Part shown: one piece after another, positions 1 through 13,900 of the stretch
Layout: every line of letters starts with the position of its first letter
How positions within the stretch are numbered: the stretch's first letter is position 1
Assembly (NCBI RefSeq): GCF_037975245.1
Contig: NC_092580.1
Location: forward strand, 1,709,501 to 1,773,500
DNA: 64,000 nt
Direction of reading: 5' to 3'
From: Apostichopus japonicus
Taxonomy: Eukaryota; Echinodermata; Holothuroidea; Aspidochirotida; Stichopodidae
Made by a program: the position numbers and the translations under genes
The notes under the pieces: generated by a model
Told to the model about the DNA's origin: nothing
The model's database searches: none
What the model saw: the letters and a program-made list of their open reading frames with translations, nothing else

Positions 1-344
1 TCTTTAGGCTGACACTGATAGCTCCAAACTTGTTCATGCCTCTGACAATTTAGAGCTGTACTTTGCTTACTGAATGGTTTATTGGTATCATGTTGCAGGG
101 TAAGTGGCAGAGTAGGAAAATTATGTAATAGATGTGAAGTACAATTAGTGTTAGGGGATTAAATGACATATTAATTTAGTATAAATGCTTCAACTGATCA
201 AGGGAAGGATTAAATCTCTCATTATGATATTTTCCACTTTCTTGTGGGTGATACTTAGACTATAGAAACATTTACAGTGACACTCTATGGGAACAAGTAC
301 AATTAAGGCATGGGACAAAACTGCTGCTCCTTCACATGTTTATA

Positions 345-803
345 TAATAATAATAATAATGTAAGAATTTGTAAAGCGCTTTTATCCAGTTAAAAAAAGC
401 TGCTCAGAAGCGCTGCAGGAGCAAAGTACCCAAAATGGACACAACAGTTATTAAACAAATGGATACGCATTCATGAATAAGAATGTCTTGAGTTCTTGCT
501 GGAAAGTTGACACATGCTGGATTGCTTTCAGATGTAAGGGGAGACTGTTCCAGAGCTGTGGAGCTGATCTAGCAAAACAACGTTCCCCATAGGTGGAAGT
601 GCGAACAGTAGGAACAGATAGCATATGTTGTACGCTTGAATTAAGCACCCTGCTAGGTCTGTGTTCTTGGAGAAGCTCTTGTAGGTAAACTGGGGCTAAG
701 CCATTCCTTGCTTTGAACACAAGGACAAGAATTTTATAATTGATTCTGTCTGCAATTCTAAGCCAGTGAAGATCTTTAAGAATTGGTGATATATGTTGGT
801 GTT
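345..803 (-). mobile_element. 5'-truncated CR1/L2-like LINE, C-terminal RT region and 3' end
   Basis: On the minus strand, codons from about 801 down to 451 read HISPILKDLHWLRIADRINY followed by KILVLVFKARNGLAPVYL, and later YGERCFARSAPQLWNSLPL. These are the typical last residues of CR1/L2-type non-LTR reverse transcriptases. The 3' untranslated end contains GCGCTTTACAAATTCTTACA and stops in a TAA/TTA microsatellite at about 345-360, as in this LINE group. The element is truncated at its 5' end and lies upstream of the first visible exon of the Ig/FN3 gene. Confidence 0.75.
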
Positions 804-829
804 TTTTACTTATATTTGTTTGTTTCTAT

Positions 830-1860
830 TTTAGAATACCTCAACCAACATCAAATTTCTAAATTACATACAAAATTGATGATGTATTGACTGACTAATA
901 ATTAAAACATGAGGTTTCTAATTACTAGGACTGACATTTAATATTGAGCAGCTAACAAACTTTTTGCAGAAAGCTTTGGATATTTTAAGCTGGATATTGC
1001 ACAAAATATTTTGCATATTCTATGATATAGTACAAGATATAACTAGTGCTTAGTGCACTGAACTATCAAAAGTTTTATCAGCCAGTCCTCTCTTCATGTA
1101 GCCTTAGCAACATGTTTTAGGCAAGTTGGAATTAGTTTCTTTAAGATTGAAATAAAAGTTGTTCAATAAAGTTGATGAAGAATCTTTTTCTTATCAAAGG
1201 TTATTGAAACTTTACTGCAATCAGTGCAAAGAGTTACGAATGCCCTTACCTTGCATTTGATAAAACTTTCAACATTTTCAATTACAGTTGGAGGTCATCT
1301 GATTGATGATTTATTCTGTTTTATATTTTATTAAGATGCAATTGCTGCTTGAGTTTAGTCGTTGGTTTTTTCCATAGACTGTTGTCTCTACACTGCAGCA
1401 CATTGTTAATGTAGTAGCATCAATCATGTATATCTATTGCTGTATAAGCAGTGACGGTCAAAGCCCTAAGTTGGTTTGGTCTACTCTCTTTGAGACCAAA
1501 CCAGTATAAATCATCAGATAATCAGATGTCTTTAGATTCATGTTGTACATGATCTCTAAATTATAACTCATGGCTATATCAATCATATCTACACAGCTGA
1601 TAAGCTGTGTGGTGTTACCGTATAGTTTTACATTCAGTTCACATCTGATGGATTACTGATAGCAATACAGATCATATGGATCAACTCATAGAGCAGTAGG
1701 ATCAAATAGCTTGCCATCTCATTCGGCCTAGCTTCTCTCAATACTACTGCTTACTACTACATAATGGTATAACTATTATCTGAATCCTTCCTTACCTCAC
1801 CAGTTACCTCACTATTTAAGATGCAATCACCATACATTATACATTATTGATTCTACACAG
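830..1860. other. AT-rich intronic sequence, no gene seen
   Basis: No exon or repeat could be supported. A perfect 11-bp stem (TGGTTTGGTCT with AGACCAAACCA) lies at about 1472-1503. The missing N-terminal half of the first Ig domain was sought here and not found. Confidence 0.5.
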
Positions 1861-1987
1861 CTGGCTGCAGAAGAGGATGGCTCTCTCTTCATACCCAGTG
1901 CTGGTGTAGGAGATGCCAATAGCTACTACTGTCGAGTCAGAAATAAATTTGGTTTTGAAGATAAAAAGGTGTTGGTTCATGTTAGAG
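1861..1987 (+). CDS. Ig/FN3 gene exon: C-terminal half of an Ig domain
   Basis: The exon follows the acceptor TTCTACACAG and ends at AGAG|GTAAGA. It encodes 42 codons starting LAAEEDGSLFIPS, with the Ig F-strand cysteine in DANSYYCRV. It starts in phase 0 and ends in phase 1. The N-terminal half of the domain, with the first cysteine and the tryptophan, must lie upstream; I found no matching exon in positions 1-1860. Confidence 0.75.
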
Positions 1988-4900
1988 GTAAGAACAGTTG
2001 GAGTTAGTCTTTCAGGAACATATTCACATATTTCCAAGATCATTTGATGTAAGAGAATTGATATGGATAGCTGTATGAGTTTAGTAGTATGATACACTAT
2101 ACTGTATATCAATTTGAAGTCACATCATGATTGTAGTCAAATGCAAAATAAATGAAAGATTTGATTAGTCAAGACAGTGCAGTGCTTATCTATACTGATA
2201 ATTTGTGCAATGTCACTAAAAAATTAAGACAGTGGGCAATTGTATTTTCTATGGGTTATTTTTCCCTCACCAAAAGGACCACAGAAGTAGCATGAAAGAA
2301 ATCCCAATCGCTATTTTTATTACTTTAGATGAGGGGTGCCCTAACTGAGGTGCATGAACCCCCAGGGGTGCCTGAGTCCATCCCAGGGAGTTTCTGAAAG
2401 TCAAAACTAGAGTATGTTTTGTTGAACTAAAATCTGATATATCATATAATTTAGTAATGTACAAAAGTCGTACCTATCCACAAACTCTTTTGCGGTTCCA
2501 TACGCATATGTTGCCATAGTAGTACTGTACCGTGCATGTGATAAATAACTGAATTATGAAACAGACACAGGCCGTATGACTTTGGTGAAGTTGGTGTACG
2601 CATGACAGTACAATATTACACTATGAACTTGATCTTTTACGAAGCACTGTTATGTGTATTATAGTATAATAATGACTCAGATCGTGTTGAAACGTTGGGG
2701 TTCGTGGACAACTCTGACATCCACAGGGGCTTCGTGGGGGGATAAAGTTAGGGAAACCCTGCTTAAGATGGTCATTTTAATGCAAAGAACTGCCATGTGG
2801 TCAGGAATTGGGCATCTAACCCTGTATGATCCTGTTTTATGTACAATGACATTAACAGTAAACATACTTAGGTGACATGTGTGTATAAGGGCAATTTTGT
2901 TCACTATTAGTCTATGTGTCATTCATATAATATGTAGAAGTGATAATGGTTGTAGTTTTGCTTATCTTCCTCATATGTGACCCTTGCTTCCCAATTTCTT
3001 ATTGTTAGCTTTAAAAAATAACACTGAATTCGCCTTTTTTGTGAAGCCAACAGATGACCATATTATATATATATTATATTATATATGACTATATTATTTC
3101 CGTTGACTGTAGGCTTAACTCAGGTCACCCTGTCCTCGAATGATGTCAGTGCTGAAGAGGAATCGGAACTGATATTAACCTGTCAAGTGGACCACTATGC
3201 TGACAACCCTCCAGATGTAGAGTGGTCGAGAGCGGAGGGTACGCCTCTAGACTCTAACCGAACCCTGATTGAGTTTAACGACGAGGCTAGCATGTCAACT
3301 CTGTTCATTGAACGGCTGACTGTGGCTGACTCTGGTTTCTATGTCTGTACAGCAACCACAGAGTATGACCAAGCAGCTGACCAGGCATACATTACAGTCT
3401 CTGGTATGATCATCCATCCATACAGTTTGGTTTGTTCCCATGGTTACTATGTCATGGGTTTTAATACAAGTGTATGCTTAGACTTTGCAATACTATAAAC
3501 TTGTGCAATCCTGTACTGTATTACATTTTCATTTTATAGTAAACTATTATGATTTTGCTTCCCAGACTTCTAAGACAGCTAACTTTCTAGTGGTTATTGG
3601 TGGGTAGAGGCAAGGAGGTAAGGAGGGGGTAGGATTTGACAGTCAACACTAATGGTCAGTAGTCCTATGCTTGCAGTTGTCTCAAGGACACCTCAAGAGG
3701 ACCTCAAAGACTTGATTTTTTTATAACCTCAATCCTCACAGGAGAATGAGTGATTCTTCTACATAAACTTAAAAGAACCCTCCAGTAAGATTTGCAGAAG
3801 TTAGTTCAAGTCAGTTCTTCGAAGGTGGGGAGGGGATACTGCTGTAGGACTGCTAATCTTTACTTATGTTCAGTGTCATATTTGCTAGTCTTGAGTATAT
3901 CCTTCAAAGTAGTTAGAGGATACCCTATCATGTAGAACCTCTACACTAACAACTATTTGCTTTCAGTATGTTTGTTGAGAAGCCCTCCGTCCGATTGAAA
4001 TGGGATACCCTCAGTAGAACCCATAGACTTTCCTTCATTAGTTACATGTAATGCTGGGAGAATGACCATTGTTGGTGACTATGAACAGATAAGCTTCAGA
4101 TTGATCAAGGTACATTCAATGTGAACTAGGCTAGTAATATTCCCTTTGAAAGCAAACCAATTTAGATCTATGATTCAATATATTGGTTCATGTGAATAAT
4201 TTAGTGTTCGGATTTTATGTAACAGTTTAGAAGGCTATGAACTTTGTCTAGCATAAGATACTGTTGCCTGGATACAAAAACTGCTCTACATATTTGCACA
4301 TGTATAGCAAGCTGACTATTGTGCATGGCATTTTGTGATGTGATACAGGATATATTATTCCCTGTTGTAGGCAGGGAATATCCTCAGATAGGAGCTCTAA
4401 GCTAATAGCATGGAATATCCTCAGATAGGAGCTCTAAACTTATATTAAGTTTCATGTTTACTGGTGGTTAGCATTTTATCCTGTCGGATGTTCAAAGGAT
4501 ATCCTGAGTAGAACCCAGAAATAGTTGTTTTTTTATTAACTGGATGAATAGGGACAGGGGAAAAAATAAGTGTCCCCAAAATCTCAAAATTTTTGGTAGA
4601 GGTCATCTAGATCACCAGCAGTCAAACTCTGAAAACCATTTAAAACATGATAGCGTATATCATGGTAGAAATCAGGACATTTATATTATAATTGCTGTTT
4701 CTGGTGAATAAGCAGAAGTCTATTGCAATGAAGTAAGCGAAGCTTCAATGCATTTTTGCATTCTGGTTATCTCAAAATTTTGTCTTTTTATCTCAAAATG
4801 TTGACTTTTTATCTCAATTTTTTTTTCCTCTGTCCCTATTAAGCCACCATATGATTGCAGTCTATTTACTGCAGTGTAGTATTTTTCTTTAGCTGATATT

Positions 4901-7900
4901 GTACTTATAGTTACTGTAACTAGTTTGAAAACCCATTTCATTTCATTTAGTTTTATCTTGTTTTAACTTTAGCAAGTGTTTTTTTTTTCTTTTCTTGTTA
5001 CAGAGAAGGTTATTATCCAACCTCCTGTGGCACCTGGTAACATCACCATAGTTACACAAACCCACTTTGGACTGCTTCTGATGTGGGAGCATGAATATTC
5101 AATCAATGCCCCAGTGTCATCATTTTCGATTGAAGCTCGTAATAATTACAACCCTGACCAATGGGAAGTGATCAAGGAGGTGACTGGAGAGAGAGAGGAC
5201 GCAGTCATCAAAGTGAATCCTTACGTCACGTATTGGTTCCGAGTTACGGCTAAAAACGACGTAGGCCAGGCAACAAGTCCAAGAACTGGTCCATTTCCAC
5301 TGCCACCATCCACACCTCTTGTAAACCCTCAGAATGTAGCAGTGAATGTATCTGATCCTGGGTATATTGTAGTCTCTTGGGATGTGAGTCATTATCTAAT
5401 CAATTAACTATTACCTGTAGTTATGATCTGATATAAAAAGTCTTGCATGTGTAGCTTTACAATGTAAAGGAAGCTTAAGTTTATTTGAACCTTTTCAAAA
5501 TGTGGCATGATATTCCCTAGTCACTCTGTGTCTTATATTTGGTATCACCGTGACTAAACAAATGTAAAAAAAAAAAAATGATCATATTAAATGTTAATGT
5601 TTTTTTTTTGTAGTGGCCACAAAACAGAGAAAAATGTGCAACCACCAGACACTGTTATTAATATTTGCTAATGATATTGTATAATATTCTTACTTTACCA
5701 CTGTTTTAGCGTCTGTATGTGTTAAGTGGCCATGTTCTACAGGGAGGAGTCGCCATTCCAGTACATTTGAGCCAGACTTCTGTTTGGCATTCGTCCTTCA
5801 TGTCCCTTTCAGTTGCTTTTGTCCTGTCTTGCATATGCAATTATATATAATTTTATTGATTTACTTGTCATCTTTTCTGATCACAGAGTCTTTATTTCAT
5901 GTTCTGTGTCTTGTAGGAGATGCCACCCTTAGAGCATGCAGGTCCTAAATTCTTTTATCGTTTGAAGTGGAGAAGGTTGGGCAGCAAGCGCTGGAAGGAT
6001 GTGAAGATTCGAGACCACGCAGAAACAGAGTACACGTTTGAGATGGACAGAGGTGACAGCACAGGATTGCAGGTGGCCGTCAAGTCGGGCAATCTGATCG
6101 GAAACGGTCCCAGAGCTGAATTTATAACCGCTCTCTTTAAAACGTCAACAACTAGTGGGTGGCATTTCTCTTAATATACTTTATTTAAAATTGCTTTAAT
6201 GATATAAGTAATGATAACTTCCATTGTGTTTGACATTGTGGAAGTAAAATAACAACACCCACCCTAGCTGTCCCATGCGAGTTACACTGAGGTGTCTGGT
6301 TTGTGTGGATCACAACCAAATGATAGATAAGGTATTAGATGGCACATTGGAGATATAAATTGACACACATGTAAACTGAAACTATTAAATTAATTAATTA
6401 ATTAATTAGTATAATATTATTTAAAACGAGCAGCTAGAACCTTTCTACAAATTGTCAAAAGGGATACCAATCATAACAAGCCTTTCTGAATATAGATAAT
6501 TTATATCACTAACTTTTTTTTTATTTCTAAAGTCACTCCTTTCTGTACAGCTAACTTAACAATATGTTTTGCTGTTGTGGTATTAATGGAAGAAAATTAA
6601 GAAAAATGATATGAAATGGTGCATTCTGAGGAATATTTAGGCTAGAGAGTAGTGCTATAATTAGGTCTTCATGCAACATTGTGCCAATAGCCACTTAATT
6701 CTTGTGTCAGGTTGAAAAGAAGGCATACACCTCTCGCCCCACCCTTGCATATCTGCCTGGTGTTTACTAGTGTTCACTGTTGTTTGATTTTTGTTTCCTG
6801 TTGTGTATTAATTATTTTCTATTGTAATCCTTCATCTTCCCCAGCCCTTCCTCCAACTACTACTCCAGCTTGGGTTGTTGAGCATCCCATATACAAGAGG
6901 GTTTTGGAGGGAAGTCTCTATGAACTAAATTGTTCATTATCTGAGCAATCTAATCCATCAACATCATGGTTTAAAGGTGGTTTATTGGTAAGTTATCTCC
7001 TCTTGAGCTACCAATTAATCCAAATGGTAGTGAAATCCAAACTATTCCCTGTGATATTAGTACACATGGGGCACAGTCACTCATCAAGTGCTGCTCACAA
7101 AAGCCCCACAAATATGATTATGCAAACAAATATGTTATCAGAGCACACCGTTACACTGTGTTACACAGCTGGTTAACTCTATAAATAATATACAGGAGGA
7201 ATTAAAGTTACATCTAGGAGGAGGATGTTACAGATTTAAGCAGATGTTAAGGAAGGTAGCAAATAAAATTACTCTTGTTAGCTTATATTAATTTATATTT
7301 ACTGTGCCTCATCAAATGTGGTGGGTTTATCATTTTTAGTGTATTTTTGTTTAATTTCCCTAGTTGGAGAATACCATGGCCAATTATACCATTGAAGATG
7401 AGGGCAGTCTCTTGTTCCCCAGTTTCAGTGATGAGGATGCAGGACAGTACCAGTGTACTATGCAGAGCTCATCTGGGGGTTACATCAGAGCCACTCATAA
7501 TTTGATAATAAGGAGTAAGCATATTCCTCTCTTTTTATATAAAGTAACAACACACCTGTATGATATGGGTGGGTTGTCACTATTACAATAAATGAGGCAG
7601 CAGCCCATCCTTACACTGTAACTGAGCAACAGTCTTATGCAACCTGCTTAGTACATCATAGTTTCATTCTAAAGTTTGTTAAACTTCACAAATGTTATTT
7701 TAGATGTTCAAGTTAGGCATGAAGCAGATTTACAAATTAAACCAAGATTTCCAGGCAACCACCACAAAAACTGCCATGATGTAGAACGTTGGAAAGCATT
7801 CTGAATTTTAGAGTCAGATTTTAAATAATTCATACATATCAGGTGTCCTTCACATTGTTTGACTCACTTCCATGCAGGTTGTTTCTCATCATTATCTTCA

Positions 7901-10900
7901 CGGTATGCAAACACTGGTATTCATATGTGACTTAGATGAAAGTACGGTTGAGTGAAACTGTCCGTATGGACAGCATTCTTTCATACCATAAATTAACAAT
8001 TTGGTATTTTAAGCCAATTAAGGTGGTTAGCATTACTGGCCCAAAGGTTTAATGTTCCTGAAGTACTTCCTAGAGTCAGTGTCATGGTGTTGGTCCTTCA
8101 AATATTCCTTCACATTCATCGGTGTAAACTGACTAATCTTCTTAAACTTGTGAGCGTGTGTGACCAGTATTTGACATTCTAGAATATTTGACCCTATGCT
8201 GATGACTCCTTTTGTTGATTTGTCAATTGACTTTATTTTTCGGTACTTGGTGTTTCTTTTCCTCTCTTTTAAGGGAGAACAGTAGTTTCTACAGATCCAT
8301 CAGAGGTAGAGGCAGTTCTCTACTCATTTGTGGAAGTTTTCTGCAATGTTAAACTTGATCCAAGCATACTCTCTGCAGACATCCTCTGGGTGGATAGTAA
8401 CAATGAAAGAATTCCATACTATTATGATGCAATAGATGCAAGGTAAACTGTTAGTTTTTCAAATATTTTCTGTTATTAAAGATGGGGCAATTTCAATTTT
8501 TAGGTTTAATAATTATTGAAAGAAACAAGACAGTTGTGGGACAGAGTTGTACTGTATGTGTGATGATAGTAGTAGTTGTTTAACTATCATGATATGTATC
8601 ACTGAATGGTGTAGGCCTCTGCAAAACGCATTCTCTTGGCAGTGATAATGATGAGGATGGACATGCAGGAACATACTGGTTGGGTGTTAGTTTCATTACC
8701 AAAATACAAAACACAATAAAGAAAGTTTGATGTGTACTTTTCCATGTATAAATAAATTTCAAATCTTGTATCTCAGCAACAGTACATTGCTATTACGACT
8801 TGTGTTGGGCTGATGTTTTTCTGTGTGCTTGTGCTGTGTTAAACAAATTGCTTAATCCTGAAACTGAAACTGAAAATTTAGTACTTCAGAGAAACCAACT
8901 AAGTAGAATGAAATGAATTATACTGCTTATTAATGTTAAACTTTCTTAGAGTAAGTTTTCTATGTAGTCAGCAAAACAAATGGATATCTGTCTTTTAAAA
9001 TATGATATTGAAAAATAGAATTACTGATTTGTTTAAAGGAGATCAGTGCTGTTTGCTATATGGACGTTACATATGGTCTTAATATGCAACCAACCATCCA
9101 TTTAATTCTCTTTTTGATTCTACAGAGTTTATCGTAATGACTCTACATTAATCATAGAGGAGTTGTTACATTCTGATGCTGGTAACTACACTTGTATAGC
9201 ACAGACCCTCGAGGACTATGCAGAGGCCACAGTTTCACTGACTGTGGAAGGTATTTAGTCTTTTTATTTTAATTATTTTAATTAGTGGACATGTGAGCAT
9301 GTGTGTCTGATTCTCTTCTAGTTTATTAGCTCTATGGCCTTGCATGGGTCGTATCATCTGCTCACTGTAAACCTCTTAATACCTACGCCAGTGGCGGAGC
9401 GTCCATACAGTCAGGGAGGGCGGATGCCCCGACGGACTCAAATGGACTGCTGGCGCCCTTTTCAGCTTTTTACCACTTTTTACTTATTTGCGATAATTGA
9501 CTTTTTTATTGTGCTCTCATCTACCTATTGACATTTGTCACATTTTGTTGGTGATGACACCTATTTATTCTGGTTTATCTGCAAATTAGCAAGGCATGGA
9601 AAGGGTAATTTCCGGCGATCTAGGGAGTATCTTTACTTCAAAAAATTCCTGTACGCTCCGCGCCAACCCATGGTGGCGCTCCGCTTAGATAGTATCGAAA
9701 GCGCCCCTACAGACCATGCTCGACCCCCCTGACTGATACCCTAGCTCCACCACTGACCTACGCCAATGCGAATGTTTCAAATCTTCTTAGCATTAATACC
9801 GTCATCATCAACTGATTTAAGGTTTTTTTTCAGATGAAGCAGAAAATGTTTTCCTATGATACATATTAAAGAGGCTTTTTTATTTCACTCCCAAAGTCAC
9901 GTTGCAAAGCTTAGTACTGCTTCACGTTTTTACTGCTATTAAGATGTGAAATTACAGTTTAGATTGAAATTATAAACCCCGGACATTAAGAGAAATTGCA
10001 ATGATTTGGTCAGAATTTGCTAGAAATCAGATACTCTTTATTCATTCATGTGTAACTTGATTGGTACAGCTCTGCCATATCTAGGTGAACCAAAGATATC
10101 TCCTCGACAAGTTATTCTCACAATAAAATGATTTTACCAAAGGAATTCAAATTTGTCCAGTTTTCTTGCCAAATGTGACCATCTCAAACTTGTTGCATGC
10201 AGTTATAGGGCTGTGATAGCCTTTTAACACGTATGTAACTATAGCACTGGTTCCCTTCCATATATTTCTTGAACTAATTCTGGCGATGATCTAGTGTCCA
10301 GATTGTCTCAATATTTATTGGATACTCACCAATACATTAATTTGCATCCATAGACCTGGCCCATTGGAGGGTTTTAATACAACTAAGCAAGACTTAATGG
10401 CAGACCATGTAACTGTCTTTTTTCTCTTGTGTCCTGTCTCCAATAGCTTTAAAACTGCCTTCTGTTTCCCCTGGACCTCTTGTAGTCCAGCTTCAAGACT
10501 CAGAGACAATCACAGTTTCCTGGGGAAGTGTAACAGAGGAGGATGCAGGTGGTCCTGTGGTAGGATATAATGTGAGTTACATGGCCTTGTTAAATTCATC
10601 CCTACACATAATGGACATGATTTCATATTGTAGGTGCCCTCTTGTTAACATTGCCATAAGATATTCATAAAAACTGTGGTTTTGTAATAAAGCATAACTA
10701 GGTGTGAACAGATGAGCTGCATACCATCATCAACTTTCCTTTAAAGGTTGTGAAAGTACTTTCCTAGAGGCTATGATCCTTCAAATTCCAGCAGGGAAGT
10801 TGGAGAGTTTAAAATAGACTATTAAATACCCCAGTGTGGATATAATACTATTTTGAGAAATTTTGTTGAGATTTGAACATGGGTGACCATTATCTAATTT

Positions 10901-13900
10901 TCTAGCATATAGGGTGGCAATACTAGTGACCCTTAAGCATTAAAAGGACCATTCAAGAATATAACTTTAAAGACAAGTACTGTGACAAATAATTAGAAGT
11001 AGTAACTGTTGTCAGAATCTTACGTAGTGGCATGAATTGGCACCTGTATGACACAGGGACAGCTGGTAGTCAATTAATTCATGAATATTCATTCTGTTCC
11101 ATGTATAAGCCCAGGTGGACTCACATGGTTTGGGTTTAACTCAAGTAAGTTTACACCCTCGTCACAACCCAAGATTAGGTTGATGCACCCTCCGAAGTAG
11201 CGTGGTACTCCCACTTGTGCCATCAACAACATGCGGCTGCATATTTCAGTTTGCTACTAAATCAAAGATCTTACATATGTCAGTTTGTCACTACAGATAT
11301 TTGGTGTGTTAAACTTGTTCATGTTTGTGCGAAAAGCAGAAGGAATATTCCCTTAGAAGTTGGTGAAGCTGTTTCTCTTCTGTTGTAACTGGAACCATAA
11401 TTAGACTAGGGAACCGAATACCACTTCGTCTCTCATCTCTCGTGTAACGTGTTTCACTGGCCGTCTTAGTCCGTATCCCCTCCCCCCTAGGGCGCGTCCC
11501 AACACTTACATTTAATTGGACCATCACATATCAATACTATCTCACTTTTTTTCCTCCCCCTCAGTCATGTTGCACTATTTTAAGTTGGCTCTGTTGCATT
11601 TAGATATCTTTCCATTGTGCTATAAATGAATTAAACATTCAATCACTTAAGACACATTACGCCTGTAGATTCTGTTTTCATTTCTCGTAAACACCAGGCT
11701 GTTGCCAGATTGAGAGGTGATGTTCAAGGAGACAGCAAGGAATGCTTTACAATTGCTACATTCTGCACGTTAACCGGACTGACTCCATCATCAGACTATG
11801 AAGTATTTGTGGCTGTCCGAACATCTGCAGGTCAAGGCCCATTCTCTGCTGCTGTATATGTTACCCTTGATGATCCAGGTATGATCACTGTGATACTACT
11901 TGCCTTGAATGTTGGTATTACCAGAGGGGTGAGGGGGGAAGTATTTCAGTGTGTAAGGTGTCTATAACAATCCTGCTTTTTGCTGTAATTTTTAGACAAG
12001 TGTATAACTTTTGGTTCAATGTGAAGTACAAGTATACTTTGTCTGTTATTCCTTATGCATACCTAGGTCTACTAAACTCTCTATGTAATTTAACTGAATG
12101 TACTGTCGTATATTCTAAGCTGCCTAGTCAACTTGTATGACATCCTGTTTTCACAAAACAGTATTTTGCCATCTGACAGAGGACAATGATGTTAGCAAGT
12201 TAGCAATGATAAATATTACAATCAAACTACATAATATTATGTAATAACTCCAATTTAAAAGTTGTTGCAGACTCAACCATGATTACTATAGCCTCTGAGA
12301 GCCTTTTTTCCCCATTTTTTAAATCTTAAGAGCCGATAAAACCAGGTCCAGTAACCATTGAGAAGACTCGTGTCTGGGCAAAGACCCTGACTGTACGTTG
12401 GCTGGCTCCTGAGGAAGGTGATCCCCTTTATGGTTACATTCTCTCATATGGCCCAGGTGAGTTCAACCCCTCTGTGGTTGCATGCTTTTACTTAGGACTC
12501 ACGTCAGAGTTCATTCCTACCATAGTTAAGAACTTCCATATGGCTCAGGTATGTTCAACCCCTTTATGGCTGCATACTCTCATATGGCCCATGTGAGTAC
12601 ATTCCATTCATAGTTATTTTCATAGGACCCTGGTAAGTTCATTCCTTCATGGTTAAGAACTCTGTTATGGCCCAGGTGAGTTCTCCTCTCTGGCCTTGGC
12701 AGCATCAAATTTATAACATATTCTCATTTAGCACAGATGTTTTAATCCTATTTGTGGTTATATTTTTTTGTACATTTTGCTATCTGGTGTTATACAACAC
12801 CTAATAATATTCCGGCCATTTGATTGGTCAATTGCTCGTCGATTGTATGCAAAATCCGCTCTATTGCACTCTATGAAATAGAACCATGTGTTATACTTTT
12901 TTGATAGCACTTTTTTCAATGGTAAGAGAGCAGAGAAACCTGTCTGTTCAAAACAATCTGTTGCATGAGTGCATTTTTCATCCAATTATATCCAAATTTC
13001 GAAGGTGTTGTATAAAACAAATAATAAATGGTTTCCATTCGTGCAATAGTGCAAATATTTCATGAGTTGAAAGATGTAATTTGTTCCATTCAACTCGGCT
13101 GCGCCTCTTTGAATGGAACATTCCGTCTTTCAACTCATGAAATATTTGCACTATTGCACTCATAACCATTTATTATTTGTATAATATCCAGTGCGTGAAC
13201 AGTACATCCCAGGATGATGGCTTTATCAGTACTTTGATGATATGTACCTGTCATCTTTTATATAGAGTACTGTCATCTTATATATACTTATATACAGTAC
13301 TGTCATCTTATATATAATTATATAGAGTACTGTCATCTTATATATACTTATATATAATTATATACAGTACTGTCATCGTATATACTTATATACAGTACTG
13401 TCATCTTATATACTTATATATAATTATATACAGTACACATGTCATCTTATATATACTTATAATTATATACAGTACTGTCATCTTATATATACTTATAATT
13501 ATATACAGTACTGTCATCTTATATATACTTACATACAGTACTGTCATCTTATATACTTATATATAATTATATACAGTACACATGTCATCTTATATATACT
13601 TATAATTATATACAGTACTGTCATCTTATATATACTTATAATTATATACAGTACTGTCATCTTATATATACTTACATACAGTACTGTCATCGTATATACT
13701 TATATACAGTACTGTCATCTTATATACTTATATATAATTATATACAGTACACATGTCATCTTATATATACTTATATACAGTACTGTCATCTTATATATAC
13801 TTATAATTATATACAGTACTGTCATCTTATATATACTTATAATTATATACAGTACTGTCATCTTATATATACTTACATACAGTACTGTCATCGTATATAC

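Noticed and set aside
9334-9732. Two 65-codon ORFs
   Set aside because: They lie wholly or largely inside the hAT-type MITE and show no domain.
12758-13169. Minus-strand ORFs of 63 and 75 codons
   Set aside because: They fall in and beside the foldback element; no similarity to known proteins was seen.
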